DNA of 64,000 bases from Asticcacaulis sp. YBE204. Lineage in GTDB: Bacteria; Pseudomonadota; Alphaproteobacteria; Caulobacterales; Caulobacteraceae. Location of the stretch: positions 168,992 through 232,991 of the forward strand of contig NZ_AWGF01000010.1 of assembly GCF_000495855.1 (NCBI RefSeq), written 5' to 3'. This document shows, piece by piece, positions 41,538 through 51,044 of this stretch. The notes under the pieces are model-generated. The model did no database searches and had not been told where the DNA came from. It saw only the letters and a program-made list of their open reading frames with translations. The number at the start of each line of letters is the position of its first letter. Within the stretch, counting starts at the first letter, position 1. Both the position numbers and the translations under genes were made by a program.

Positions 41538-43439
41538 TTAAAGACCAGCCTCGGTTTTGGCCGTCTCGTACACCTCGGCGGCGTCCATCCAGTCGGCTTC
41601 CATCTTTACCAGATCGGCCTCAAGCTTGGCCTTTTCCTTGCCCAGCACCACCGCGCCATTGGGGTCTTTGACGTAGAGATTGGCGTCGCCCAGCTTCAGG
41701 TCGAGCAGCTTGATCTTGTTGCCCAAGGCCTCGATCTGGCGTTCCAGATCGTCGGCTTTTTTCTTCAGCGGGGCGATGGCGTTACGCGCCGCCGCCGCAG
41801 CCTTGCGCGCGTCCTTGGAATTGACGCTGGCCGGTTTGTCCTTCGCCGCCGCCTGCGCTTCCTCGCGCGTGGCGGTCTTGGCGCGCTCGATTACCAGCTT
41901 CGCGTAGTCGTCCATCGTGCCGGTATAGGTTTTCACCGTTCCGTCATTGACCAGCCACAGCTTGTCCGCCACCAGTTCGACCAGCGAGCGATCGTGGGTG
42001 ATGATCAGCGCCGCTCCCTCGAAGTCGTTCAACGCATCGAGCAGGGCGCGGCGCGAGTCGATGTCGAGGTGGTTGGTCGGCTCGTCGAGGATGAGCAGGT
42101 GCGGGCCGTCCATCGCCACCATGTTGAGCAGCAGGCGCGCGCGTTCGCCGCCGGACAGATCCTTGACCTTGGTTTCGACTTTTTCGACCGTCATGCCGAA
42201 CGAGCCCAGACGCGCGCGGCGTTTGGATTCGGTGTCATCGGGCCGGGCGCGACGCATCATCTCCAGCGGCGTGTCTTCCGGGTCCATCGCCTCGATCTGA
42301 TGCTGATGGAACCAGGCGACCTGCATCCGGCGGTCGCGCCATTGGGTGCCGTGGCTTTCGGTCAGGGCCCCGGCGAGCAGCTTGGCGAAGGTCGATTTGC
42401 CGGCGCCGTTGACGCCCAAAACCCCAATCCGATCATCGGGATCGAGGCGAATATTGATGTGCCGGAGGATGACCGTGTCGCCATAACCGACGCTGGCGTC
42501 GTCCAGGCGAAGGATCGGCGGAGCCAGTTCCTTTTCCGGCGACGGCAGCCGGAACGGCGAGACGCGGTCCTGAATATTGGCGGCGATCGGCGGCAGCTTT
42601 TCCAGCTTCTTCATGCGCGACTGGGCCTGCGACGCCTTCGACGCCTTGGCGCGAAAGCGATCCACGAAGGCTTGCAGGTGGGCGCGTTCGGCCTCCTGCT
42701 TGGCGGCGTTGGCGGAGTTAAGACGGGCCTTTTCGGCGCGCATCCGCTCGAAATTGTCGTAGTTGCCGGTATAGAGGTCGAGCTTCTGGCCGACGACGTG
42801 GACGATGGCGTCGACCGACTCGTTGAGCAGGTCGCGGTCGTGCGAGATCATCAGGGCGGCATTGGGGTAGCGCTTGAGTTTCGACTCCAGCCACAGCGCG
42901 CCTTCGAGATCGAGATAGTTGGTCGGCTCATCGAGCAGCAGCAGGTCGGGCTCGGCGAGCAGAGCCCCGGCCAGCGCTGCGCGCATCCGCCAGCCGCCGG
43001 AGAAGTCGGAAATGGGTCGCGTCAGGTCGGCGGTCGAAAAGCCGAGGCCGCTCAGGATTTCGGCGGCGCGCGACGGGGCGCGGTCAGCGCCGATGGCGTA
43101 GAGGTCGTTGTGGATTTCCGCCTGCTGCATGGGGTCGGCGCTCTCTAAGGCTTTCAGCAGATTGGCGCGGCGGGTGTCGATTTCCAGCACCGCGTCGATC
43201 AAGTGCTGCGGCGAGGCGGCGATTTCCTGATCGACGGAGGCGACGCGCCACGATTTCGGCGTGGTGATTTCACCGCCACCGGGCTGCGACTTGCCGAGGA
43301 TCAGGCCGAAGAGGGTGGACTTGCCGACGCCGTTGAGCCCGACCAGACCGGCCTTGGTCCCCGGCGGCAGGCTGAGGGTCGCACCATCGAAAAAGCGGCG
43401 GCCATAGGCGTCATAGGTCAGGTTGGTAATCTGCAACAT
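41538..43439 (-). CDS. ABC-F family ATPase, 633 aa
   Basis: Two ABC domains lie in one chain with no membrane part. Walker A motifs GLNGVGKST and GVNGAGKST, signatures SGGWRMRAALAGALL and SGGERARLLLNM, and Walker B regions LLLLDEPTNYLD and LLILDEPTNHLD are all present. The linker between the domains is charged, and a C-terminal coiled coil (IAPLKKKADDLERQIEALGNK and onward) ends the protein, as in Uup/YheS-type members. ABC-F proteins act on ribosomes. The ATG at 43439 (MLQITNLTYDAYG) was chosen. Confidence 0.93.
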   Translation of the reverse strand: MLQITNLTYDAYGRRFFDGATLSLPPGTKAGLVGLNGVGKSTLFGLILGKSQPGGGEITTPKSWRVASVDQEIAASPQHLIDAVLEIDTRRANLLKALESADPMQQAEIHNDLYAIGADRAPSRAAEILSGLGFSTADLTRPISDFSGGWRMRAALAGALLAEPDLLLLDEPTNYLDLEGALWLESKLKRYPNAALMISHDRDLLNESVDAIVHVVGQKLDLYTGNYDNFERMRAEKARLNSANAAKQEAERAHLQAFVDRFRAKASKASQAQSRMKKLEKLPPIAANIQDRVSPFRLPSPEKELAPPILRLDDASVGYGDTVILRHINIRLDPDDRIGVLGVNGAGKSTFAKLLAGALTESHGTQWRDRRMQVAWFHQHQIEAMDPEDTPLEMMRRARPDDTESKRRARLGSFGMTVEKVETKVKDLSGGERARLLLNMVAMDGPHLLILDEPTNHLDIDSRRALLDALNDFEGAALIITHDRSLVELVADKLWLVNDGTVKTYTGTMDDYAKLVIERAKTATREEAQAAAKDKPASVNSKDARKAAAAARNAIAPLKKKADDLERQIEALGNKIKLLDLKLGDANLYVKDPNGAVVLGKEKAKLEADLVKMEADWMDAAEVYETAKTEAGL

Positions 43440-43567
43440 GGGAGGCTTATTTTTGGAGGTGACGCCGGTATTCCGCGCATTGCAGCGCAAAAAAACAGGT
43501 TGGCGAACGAGTTGGGCCTCGCTATAAGCCAGCTGAACTTAAACGCAAAGACAAATCAGGAAATCCT

Positions 43568-43984
43568 ATGTCACGCACCTTCTCGATCATTAAGCCCGAC
43601 GCGACCCGCCGCAACCTGACCGGCGCGGTCAATGCCGTTATCGAAGCCGCTGGCCTGCGCATCGTCGCCCAGAAGCGCGTGAAGCTGTCGACGGCTCAGG
43701 CCGAAGCCTTCTACGGCGTCCACAAGGAACGCCCCTTCTTCGGCGAATTGGTCAAGCAAATGACCGCCGAGCCGGTCGTGGTTCAGGTTCTGGAAGCCGA
43801 CGACGCCGTGCCGAAGTACCGCGCCGTGATGGGGGCCACCAACCCGGAACAGGCCGACGAAGGCACGATCCGCAAGTTGTTCGCGCTGTCGATCGGTGAG
43901 AACTCGGTCCACGGTTCGGACTCGGACGAGAACGCCGCGATCGAAATCGCGCAGTTCTTCACGGAAGAAGAAATTGTTGGCTAA
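43568..43984 (+). CDS. ndk: Ndk, nucleoside diphosphate kinase, 138 aa
   Basis: Ndk balances nucleoside triphosphates through a phospho-His intermediate. The sequence shows [49 protein letters not shown] and the active site [12 protein letters not shown] with His115. The length is normal for bacteria. A repeat-embedded bidirectional terminator follows the stop. Confidence 0.97.
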   Translation: MSRTFSIIKPDATRRNLTGAVNAVIEAAGLRIVAQKRVKLSTAQAEAFYGVHKERPFFGELVKQMTAEPVVVQVLEADDAVPKYRAVMGATNPEQADEGTIRKLFALSIGENSVHGSDSDENAAIEIAQFFTEEEIVG

Positions 43985-44120
43985 TAGGTTATGGGGTTTG
44001 GGGCCTCTGGCCCCAAGTCTTCTACCTGCCAAATAAAAAGACCTCCCGGAAATCCGGGAGGTCTTTTTATTTGGGAAGATAAAGGATGTGGGGTCCAAGG
44101 ATCCTACGCCCCATAACCTA
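43985..44120. repeat. GGTTATGGGG composite terminator module, copy A
   Basis: The left arm TAGGTTATGGGGTTTGGGG starts right after the ndk stop (43985); the right arm ends CCCCATAACCTA at 44120 and supplies the stop codon of the S46 peptidase gene. Between the arms lies the terminator hairpin at 44029-44074. Copy B at 56569-56696 has the same plan. Confidence 0.75.
44029..44074. terminator. Bidirectional terminator, 22-bp perfect stem
   Basis: The stem arms are 44029-44050 and 44053-44074 with loop AA; the core is ACCTCCCGGA/TCCGGGAGGT, flanked by A- and T-rich ends that give a T run on either strand. It serves ndk (+) and the S46 peptidase gene (-), which converge here. Confidence 0.88.
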
Positions 44121-46193
44121 TTTGCCCGTCAATTCCTTCACCAGCGCCGTCCGGCCATAGACCTTATCCAGCGCCTCAAGGATCGCCACGCTCGACACCG
44201 TCACCGTGCGGTTCAGCGTTCCGTCGTAGTAATAGCTGCCGCCGAGGCTGTGGATATTGCCGTCGAACGCCGCGCCGACCACTTCACCCTTTGCATTGAT
44301 CACTGGCGAACCGGAATTGCCGCCGATGATATCGTTGGTCGACGAGAAGTTATACACCACCTTCGGATCGATCTTGGACTGAGCCGCAGCGAACTTGGGC
44401 GACAGCTCGAACGGATCATTGCCTGTCGCACGGTCGTACAGCCCGGCAAAGGTCGTGAACGGCGCCACCTTGACGCCGCGATAGTCCCAGCCGGTCACCT
44501 TGCCGTAAGACAGGCGCAGCGAGAAGGTCGCGTCCGGATAGGTCGAGGTGCCATAGGCCTTGAAGCGGATTTTCGCGATCTTTTCCGCCGCGATGCGCGT
44601 CGGGCCGGTGACCTTGGTCTCGTATTCCTTGCGCAGCTTGAGCGCCTCGTCGTCCAGCTTCAAAGCATACTGGATCATCGGGTCGTCCGACGCCTGAATG
44701 GCCGCCCAGCCGCCGTCCCACAGGGCCTTGCGCACCTTCGGATCGGCCAGCTTGGTGCCGTCGACCAGACGCTTCGACAGGCCTTCGGGCGACTCCTTGC
44801 CGAGCATCAGTTTGGTGATGGGGGAATCGGCGGTCAGATACTCCCGCGTCTTGAGCATATAGAATTCCAGACGGAGTTGCTCGTGCGCCGGATGGATCTG
44901 CGATCCGTCGATCAGGCGTTTTTCCATCAGCGACAAACGCGAGTCGGCAAATTCCGGCAGGCGTTCCGCCGACGACTTGCTGCGTTCCTTGCCGGCGCGG
45001 ACCAGCGTGCGGGCATAGGAGAACAGGTTCGACGAGGTCAGCGATGTCTCAAGGAAATAGTTCGGCAGGTAAAGCTCGCGCGTCGTTGTCTGGATGGCGG
45101 CGATATCGGCCCACGGATCGCCGTAAGCGGCCTTATCCTCGGCCGACATACCGGCCTTAAGCTTGGTCTCTTCGTCGCGCTTGGCGTTCATGACCTTAGG
45201 GTCTTGCAGGGCCAGTTGCTGGCCGTAGCCGACCTTGAAGCCGTTCTCCAGGCTGTTGAGCGGATTGGTGGTGATGCGCTTGTTGTCGGCGGACTGTTCG
45301 CTGAACTGGATCAGGCGCCCGCGCAGTTCCGAACGCATCAGTTGCTGGGTCGGAGTCGATACGTCGCGCAGGGTCTCCAGTTGCGACACCGTCAGGAGAC
45401 GATTGGTCGTGCCGGGGTTGCCGGCGACGAAGACCAGTTCATTTTCCTTCGGGGCCTGAGTCGCGAACTTCATATAGGTCGGGGTCTTGACCGGCTGACC
45501 GTTCTCATAGAGGCGCAGGAAGCCGGAATCGAGGTTGAAGCGCGGGAAGTTGAAATTGTCCGGGTCGCCGCCGAAGAAACCTGCCTTGAACTCCGGATAG
45601 AAGACCAGACGCACGTCGCTGTAGCGACGGTATTTATAGAGCTTGTACTGGCCGCCCTGATAGAAGCCGATGACCTGACAGCGGATCGTCTTGTCGTCGC
45701 CGCAGCCGGCCTTTTCCAGTTCGCCGGATTTCGCTTCCTGCGCCTTGACGAAATCGGCGCCGGTCAGGCCCTTGGTCGCCGCATTGATGTCGGCGGTGAC
45801 GTCGGTGATGGTCAGCAGGATTTCGGCGGTCTGACCGGGGCAGGTCTTTTCCTCTTCGCGCGTCGTGGTGAAGAAGCCGTCATTGACGTAGTCGTTCTGT
45901 GCCGAGGCCAGGTTCTGGGCGCAGGAAATGACGCAGTGGGCGTTGGTCAGGACGAGGCCGTCGGGCGACACGACCGAGGCCGAGCAACCGGAAAGGCGCA
46001 CGGCGGCCATCTGCACCTTGTCGAACCACGCCTTGTTCAGATCGACGCCGTAGGTCTCCTTGACCTTGGCGGTCGGGAAGTTGTCGAAGGTCCACATGCC
46101 TTCGTCGGCATTAGCCGTACCGGGGGCAGCGGGGACCAGAACGGCGGACAGCGCAAAGGCGGCGCCACAGGCGAGGAACGATTTCAAGGACAT
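44118..46193 (-). CDS. S46 family dipeptidyl peptidase (DPP7/DPP11-type), 691 aa
   Basis: A signal peptide (SFLACGAAFALSAVLVPAAPG) precedes DEGMWTFDNFPTAKVKE, the S46 start. The chymotrypsin-like halves flank a large helical domain: catalytic His86 is in VLTNAHCVISCAQ and the Ser lies in DIIGGNSGSPVINAKG near the C-terminus. S46 enzymes remove dipeptides from the N-terminus of peptides in the periplasm. The length of about 690-720 residues is typical. Cys in SGCSAS, AHCVISC and EKTCPG may form disulfides. The stop codon lies within the repeat that follows. Confidence 0.93.
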   Translation of the reverse strand: MSLKSFLACGAAFALSAVLVPAAPGTANADEGMWTFDNFPTAKVKETYGVDLNKAWFDKVQMAAVRLSGCSASVVSPDGLVLTNAHCVISCAQNLASAQNDYVNDGFFTTTREEEKTCPGQTAEILLTITDVTADINAATKGLTGADFVKAQEAKSGELEKAGCGDDKTIRCQVIGFYQGGQYKLYKYRRYSDVRLVFYPEFKAGFFGGDPDNFNFPRFNLDSGFLRLYENGQPVKTPTYMKFATQAPKENELVFVAGNPGTTNRLLTVSQLETLRDVSTPTQQLMRSELRGRLIQFSEQSADNKRITTNPLNSLENGFKVGYGQQLALQDPKVMNAKRDEETKLKAGMSAEDKAAYGDPWADIAAIQTTTRELYLPNYFLETSLTSSNLFSYARTLVRAGKERSKSSAERLPEFADSRLSLMEKRLIDGSQIHPAHEQLRLEFYMLKTREYLTADSPITKLMLGKESPEGLSKRLVDGTKLADPKVRKALWDGGWAAIQASDDPMIQYALKLDDEALKLRKEYETKVTGPTRIAAEKIAKIRFKAYGTSTYPDATFSLRLSYGKVTGWDYRGVKVAPFTTFAGLYDRATGNDPFELSPKFAAAQSKIDPKVVYNFSSTNDIIGGNSGSPVINAKGEVVGAAFDGNIHSLGGSYYYDGTLNRTVTVSSVAILEALDKVYGRTALVKELTGK

Positions 46194-46278
46194 GAGGAAC
46201 CCTGTGTGTAAAACTGTAACAGGGGGCGGACCTTACACGGGATGTGTCGTTACGCAAGAAACGTTCCGTGTGACCGCG

Positions 46279-46860
46279 CTATTTTTTCGTCAAAATCTGC
46301 CGGACCGTGGCAGCGTAAAGCTTATGCTCTTCTTTCAATACGCGGGCGGCGAGGGCGTCGGGCGTATCATTATCGAGGATCGGGACGCGCGCCTGCGCAA
46401 TCACATCGCCGTCGTCCACGCCGGGGCTGACCCAGTGAATGCTGCACCCGCCCTCGGCATCACCGGCCTCGATGGCGCGTTCGTGGGTGTGCAGGCCCTT
46501 GTATTTCGGCAGCAGGGAAGGGTGGATATTGATCATCTTGCCCGACCACTGCTCGACCAGCCATGGTGTCAGGATGCGCATATAACCGGCGAGGCAGATG
46601 AACTCTATGCCGCGCGCGCGCAGTTCCGCGTCGATGGCGCGTTCGTGGGCCTCGCGGTCCTTGCCATAGAGCTTGTGATCGACGGCGAGGGTGTCGATGC
46701 CCTGCGCCGCCGCCCATTCGAGGCCCGCAGCCGTCGGATCGTTGGACACGACCAGCGCGAAGTCGGCGGGGAAGTCGGCGGCTTTTGACGCTTCGACGAG
46801 GGCCACCATGTTGGAGCCGCGCCCGGAAATGAAGATGGCGGTTTTGGTTTTGGGGGTCAT
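46279..46860 (-). CDS. purN: PurN, phosphoribosylglycinamide formyltransferase, 193 aa
   Basis: PurN transfers a formyl group from 10-formyl-THF to GAR in purine synthesis. Motifs are IFISGRGSNMVALVEA (phosphate loop), LAGYMRILTPWLV, MINIHPSLLPKYKGLHTHERA (catalytic Asn and His) and GCSIHWVSPGVDDGDVIAQ (catalytic Asp). The length is normal. The ATG at 46860 was chosen; upstream in-frame codons belong to the repeat at 46872-46985. purM lies upstream on the same strand, separated by that repeat. Confidence 0.95.
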   Translation of the reverse strand: MTPKTKTAIFISGRGSNMVALVEASKAADFPADFALVVSNDPTAAGLEWAAAQGIDTLAVDHKLYGKDREAHERAIDAELRARGIEFICLAGYMRILTPWLVEQWSGKMINIHPSLLPKYKGLHTHERAIEAGDAEGGCSIHWVSPGVDDGDVIAQARVPILDNDTPDALAARVLKEEHKLYAATVRQILTKK

Positions 46861-46871
46861 TTTTGCCTTTA

Positions 46872-46985
46872 ACCCCCTCTCCCTGTGGGGAGAGGGTTGG
46901 GGTGAGGGGGCAGGCCACACAAAGAAATCCCCCTCACCCGGCTTCGCTTCGCTCAGCCACCCTCTCCCCGCAGGGGCGAGGGGGG
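46872..46985. repeat. CCCTCTCCCC-family inverted repeat, copy 3, between purM and purN
   Basis: The left arm reads CCCCCTCTCCCTGTGGGGAG to GGGTGAGGGGG and the right arm CCCCCTCACCCGGC to CCCCGCAGGGGCGAGGGGGG. It splits purM from purN, which are usually adjacent or overlapping. Confidence 0.78.
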
Positions 46986-46995
46986 AATATAATGA

Positions 46996-48024
46996 CTAGA
47001 CTGCGACCAGTTGGCCGCAGATAAAGGCGTCTTCGCCCGCATTGAGCAAGGCCGCCAGCACCGCGTCGGCATTGTCCGGCTTCACATACAGCACGAAGCC
47101 GACGCCGCAATTGAAGGTACGCAGCATCTCATGCTTTTCGATATTGCCGGTCTCCATCAGCCACTGGAACACGGGCGGGAAGGCCCAGCCGTCGAAATCG
47201 AATTCGGCCTTGAGTCCTTCGGCAATGGCGCGACCCGGATTTTCGATCAGGCCGCCGCCGGTGATGTGGGCGCCGCCGGTAACCAGGCCCGCCTTCATCA
47301 GCGGCAGGACGGTCTTGATATAGATGCGCGTCGGCTCCAGCAGGGCCTGAGCCAGCGACTTTTCAGGCGCGAACGGCGCGTCGTCGGCCCAGTTGAGACC
47401 CGAACGTTCGACCACCTTGCGGATCAGCGAATAGCCGTTGGAGTGCGGCCCCGACGAGCCGAGCGCGATGATCACGTCGCCCGCGGCCTGCGCGTCCAGC
47501 ACCGGCAGAACCTTGTCGCGGTTGACGGCCCCGACGCTGAACCCGGCCAGATCGTAGTCGTCTTTCTCGTACATGCCCGGCATTTCCGCCGTTTCGCCGC
47601 CGACCAGCGCGCAGCCCGCGCGCTTGCAGCCTTCGGCGATCCCGGCGACCACGCGGCGCGCGGTGTCGATATCGAGCCTGGACGTCGCGTAATAGTCGAG
47701 GAACATCAGCGGTTCCGCGCCCTGCGCCAGCAGGTCGTTGACGCACATAGCGACGAGGTCGATGCCGACCGTGTCGTGGCGGTTGGTGTCGATGGCGATG
47801 CGCAGTTTGGTGCCGACGCCATCGGTCGTCGTGACGATCAGCGGGTCGTCATAGCCCGCGGCTTTCAGGTCGAACAGCGCGCCGAATCCACCGAGGCTGG
47901 GGTCTGCGCCCGGACGGCGGGTCGCCTTGGCCAGCGGCTTGATCGCGTCGACAAGGGCTTCGCCGGCATCGATATCCACGCCCGATTGGGCATAGGTGAG
48001 GCCAGCGGCTTTGGATTCGGTCAT
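46996..48024 (-). CDS. purM: PurM, phosphoribosylformylglycinamidine cyclo-ligase, 342 aa
   Basis: PurM closes the imidazole ring, turning FGAM into AIR with ATP. The sequence shows [90 protein letters not shown] and [20 protein letters not shown]. All are PurM blocks. The length is normal. It is divergent from rnd, with 187 bp between the starts. Confidence 0.96.
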   Translation of the reverse strand: MTESKAAGLTYAQSGVDIDAGEALVDAIKPLAKATRRPGADPSLGGFGALFDLKAAGYDDPLIVTTTDGVGTKLRIAIDTNRHDTVGIDLVAMCVNDLLAQGAEPLMFLDYYATSRLDIDTARRVVAGIAEGCKRAGCALVGGETAEMPGMYEKDDYDLAGFSVGAVNRDKVLPVLDAQAAGDVIIALGSSGPHSNGYSLIRKVVERSGLNWADDAPFAPEKSLAQALLEPTRIYIKTVLPLMKAGLVTGGAHITGGGLIENPGRAIAEGLKAEFDFDGWAFPPVFQWLMETGNIEKHEMLRTFNCGVGFVLYVKPDNADAVLAALLNAGEDAFICGQLVAV

Positions 48025-48211
48025 AAAAACTAACCTTTAGTGTTCGGTGAGGGCTGATTTGCGCGCTCTATAACGCCCTTGACGCTTTTCGTCCCGCAAA
48101 AACTTGCTATAGCTAGGGATGAAGCGTGAAAAAGCGGATTCTATTTGCTTTTTTATGTTGTCCTCGCCCGGCCCGAACCGGACCTCAATCGTTTTCCACA
48201 AAGTATTTTTG

Positions 48212-49360
48212 ATGCCGACCATCACCACGACCGCCGCCCTTGTTGCGTTTTGCGAAAAAGTCGCCTCCGCGCCCTTTATCACCGTCGACACGGAGTTCAT
48301 GCGCGAAACGACCTACTGGCCCAAGCTGTGCCTGATTCAGGCAGCCAGCGAGGAGCACGCGGCGATCATCGATCCGCTGGCGCCGGAACTGGATATGAAG
48401 CCGTTCCTCGATCTGCTGGCGGACGAAAACATCCTCAAGGTGTTCCACGCCTGCCGTCAGGACATCGAAATCTTCAACAATCTCGGTACCATGCCGGTGC
48501 CGGTCTTTGATACGCAGGTCGCGGCCATGGCGGCGGGCTTCGGCGATCAGGTCGCCTACGATTCGCTGGTCCGTCAGGTGATCAAGGTCGATATCGACAA
48601 GGGGTCGCGCTTCACCGACTGGTCGCGCCGTCCGCTTTCGGATCAGCAATTACAATATGCGCTGGGCGACGTGACCTATCTGGCCAAGGTCTATCCGAAA
48701 CTGGTTGAAAAGCTCAAGGCGCAGAATCGCTACGAATGGGTCGCCGCAGAAATGGCCGACCTGACTGATCCGAAGCTCTACAACACCAATCCGGACGATT
48801 CGTGGCGTCGGCTGCGCCCGCGCAAGCACTCGGCCAAATATATGGCGGTGTTCAAGGAGGTCGCGGCGTGGCGTGAGCGCGTCGCGCAGGAGCGCGATCA
48901 GCCGCGCGGCCGTATCCTGAAGGATGAGGGCGTGGACGAGATCGCCACGCAACTGCCGACCGATCCGGCGGCGTTTGACCGTCTGCGTTCGACGCCCAAG
49001 GGTTTCGGCGCGTCGAAGTTCGGTCTGGAACTGTGCGAAGTGATCAAGACGGCGATTGCCGATCCGGAGAAGTACGCACCTAAGGTCGAGAAATCCGCTC
49101 CGCCGGTGCAGGTGCCTGCGTCGGTTGTGGAACTGCTCAAGGTGCTGCTGCGCGTCAAGTGCGAGGACGAGGGCGTCGCCCCTAAGCTAATTGCCTCGGT
49201 CGCCGATCTGGAAAAGATCGCGCTCGATGACGCCGCAGATGTCCCCGCGCTCGAAGGCTGGCGCAGAAAGGTCTTTGGCGAGGACGCGCTGAAACTGAAG
49301 AAGGGCGAACTGGCGCTGGTGCTCAACGGCACCAAGGTCGAGGTGGTGGAACTGGATTAA
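48212..49360 (+). CDS. rnd: Rnd, ribonuclease D, 382 aa
   Basis: RNase D trims the 3' end of tRNA precursors. The DEDDy exonuclease motifs are visible: FITVDTEFMRETTYWPKLCLIQ (Asp/Glu), VFHACRQDIEIF (Asp) and QLQYALGDVTYL (Tyr/Asp). The C-terminal half holds two HRDC-like helical domains (YMAVFKEVAAWRERVAQERDQPRGRILKD and VVELLKVLLRVKCEDEGVAPKLIAS). The ATG at 48212 was chosen from the family N-terminus; an in-frame ATG at 48119 is also possible. A GCTATAGC sequence at 48106-48113 may be part of its promoter. Confidence 0.94.
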   Translation: MPTITTTAALVAFCEKVASAPFITVDTEFMRETTYWPKLCLIQAASEEHAAIIDPLAPELDMKPFLDLLADENILKVFHACRQDIEIFNNLGTMPVPVFDTQVAAMAAGFGDQVAYDSLVRQVIKVDIDKGSRFTDWSRRPLSDQQLQYALGDVTYLAKVYPKLVEKLKAQNRYEWVAAEMADLTDPKLYNTNPDDSWRRLRPRKHSAKYMAVFKEVAAWRERVAQERDQPRGRILKDEGVDEIATQLPTDPAAFDRLRSTPKGFGASKFGLELCEVIKTAIADPEKYAPKVEKSAPPVQVPASVVELLKVLLRVKCEDEGVAPKLIASVADLEKIALDDAADVPALEGWRRKVFGEDALKLKKGELALVLNGTKVEVVELD

Positions 49361-49368
49361 AATTTTTG

Positions 49369-49502
49369 GCCACGGATAAGGCACGGATGATGTCCGCCGT
49401 GCGAACATCGGACACGGATGCTCTTGATGTGGCTGAATTGACGGTGAAACACGGATATCCGTGTTGCCGCGCAAAGCGCGGCATCCGTGCCTTATCCGTG
49501 GC
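49369..49502. repeat. CCACGGATAAGG-family inverted repeat
   Basis: The arms are perfect over 21 bp: GCCACGGATAAGGCACGG plus ATG at 49369-49389 and its reverse complement at 49482-49502. The interior holds further CACGGAT units and a CCGCGCAAAGCGCGG hairpin. It separates the convergent rnd and ppx genes. A related pair occurs at 23905-24040. Confidence 0.8.
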
Positions 49503-49508
49503 TAAACC

Positions 49509-51044
49509 TTAATAGCTACCCATTTTCAGATTGAGTTTCATCGCACCGGCCAGCGCCTTGGCGCGTTTTTTGGTTTGTTCGCCCAGCAGAAGATCTTCCC
49601 AGCCGGTTTTGGCTTCAAGAATAAGGTTGCGCTCACTCTGGAACAGGTGCGCATTCTCCAGCAGCACCGCCGACTTGGCCGACAGGTCGCAGCCCAGCCG
49701 CAAGGCCAGACCCAGTTGCGTGGCCCGGCTCAGCCCTTCGTCGCCGAGGATGCGGCTGATCAGGACAGGCTCCTTGGTATAGGCGTCGCCCGAATAGCGG
49801 GTGAACATCGTGCAGGCGAGGAAGACGCGCTCCTGATGGTTCTGACCGGGGATCGGGGCGCGTAGCACTTGATCGCAGACCAGATCGGCGCGGTGGTCCG
49901 GGTGCAGCACGGCCCCCATGTCGGACAGTTTCGACGCGGCGCGTACCAGACGCGGATCGGGCCGGTCGTAGGTCGCGTCGAGCGAGTTGTAAAATTCGTG
50001 AATCCACTTCGACAGGGCCGGGCCGATATCCTGACTGATCCCCTGTCGGCACCCCAGCGCCGCGCAGCCTTCTATCAAAGGATCGCGTTTCTGGATGTCC
50101 TTCGGCAAATGGTCATAGAGCAGACCTTCGCGCAGACCGTTTGCCGAGAAGTTGATCGTCTCGAAGCCGAAGGTCTCGATCAGGGCCTGTAAGACCAGTG
50201 CCGCGTAGGACAGGTTCTCCATCCGCCGCTTGGTGACGCCGCGGATGCGTTCCAGCGACGTGGGCGACTGGCTGGCGATCAGGCGGGCGATATTAACGGC
50301 TTCGCGGGCGGGCAGTTCGAACTGCTGGACGATCTGGAGCGGGTAGTTGGCCTTCTGCATCCAGATGATAGCGAGGTTGCGCCACGCGCCACCGACGGCG
50401 TGAAAGGTTTTGAAATGAAAGCGATCCTTGTGCGGCGCCAGCACCTCGCGGATCTGCTGCATGGTGCGCTCGACATTGATCGGCGCAGGGGCGCCCAGCG
50501 CAAACGGCCCGAGCGGCAGGGTGATGCCCTTGAAGGCGTCCTCGCCCTGAAGGTCGATCAGCTCAAGGCTCGACCCGCCGAGGTCGCCGACCACACCGGT
50601 CGCGTCGTCATGGCCGCACAGCACGCCCAGAGCCGAGAAATAGGCTTCTTCGGCCCCGCTGAGGACGCGGACGGTAAAGCCCGTCTGCTCACGGATCATG
50701 TCGGTGAGGGCCGGACCGTCGGCGGCTTCGCGGGCGGCGGCGGTGGCGACGACGTGGATTTCGCTCAGGGTATAGGAATCGACGATGGCCCGGAACCGCT
50801 TGAGGGCAATCAGGGTGTCGCGGCACCCGGCCGGGTTCAGGCGGCCCGTCACGAACAGATCCTTACCGAGACCGGCCAGCACCTTTTCGTTATAGACCGG
50901 CCAGATCGAGCGGCCCTCGATGCGGTAGATGACCAGACGCACCGAGTTCGAGCCGATATCGATCACCGCCGTATAGTAGCTGGACGGCAGGGGCGAGGCG
51001 GCGGGAGTTGTATGAGGCAAGAGGTTACTTTCGGGCACCGACAT
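49509..51044 (-). CDS. ppx: Ppx/GppA family phosphatase, 511 aa
   Basis: The ASKHA-fold phosphatase domain is clear: [22 protein letters not shown] (phosphate 1), [15 protein letters not shown], and [17 protein letters not shown] (phosphate 2). A C-terminal HD-like helical domain with [19 protein letters not shown] and [16 protein letters not shown] follows. Members hydrolyse polyphosphate or pppGpp. The start at 51044 overlaps the end of ppk1 by 20 bp, so the two are probably one transcript; both control the polyphosphate pool. Confidence 0.93.
   Translation of the reverse strand: MSVPESNLLPHTTPAASPLPSSYYTAVIDIGSNSVRLVIYRIEGRSIWPVYNEKVLAGLGKDLFVTGRLNPAGCRDTLIALKRFRAIVDSYTLSEIHVVATAAAREAADGPALTDMIREQTGFTVRVLSGAEEAYFSALGVLCGHDDATGVVGDLGGSSLELIDLQGEDAFKGITLPLGPFALGAPAPINVERTMQQIREVLAPHKDRFHFKTFHAVGGAWRNLAIIWMQKANYPLQIVQQFELPAREAVNIARLIASQSPTSLERIRGVTKRRMENLSYAALVLQALIETFGFETINFSANGLREGLLYDHLPKDIQKRDPLIEGCAALGCRQGISQDIGPALSKWIHEFYNSLDATYDRPDPRLVRAASKLSDMGAVLHPDHRADLVCDQVLRAPIPGQNHQERVFLACTMFTRYSGDAYTKEPVLISRILGDEGLSRATQLGLALRLGCDLSAKSAVLLENAHLFQSERNLILEAKTGWEDLLLGEQTKKRAKALAGAMKLNLKMGSY

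Noticed and set aside
44088..46211. 707-codon open frame on the plus strand
   Set aside because: It is antisense to the S46 peptidase gene and has the Arg/Gly/His-rich composition typical of shadow frames.
48037..48300. 87-codon frame on the minus strand near purM
   Set aside because: It overlaps the rnd leader and the conserved start of RNase D, and its sequence is not like any family.
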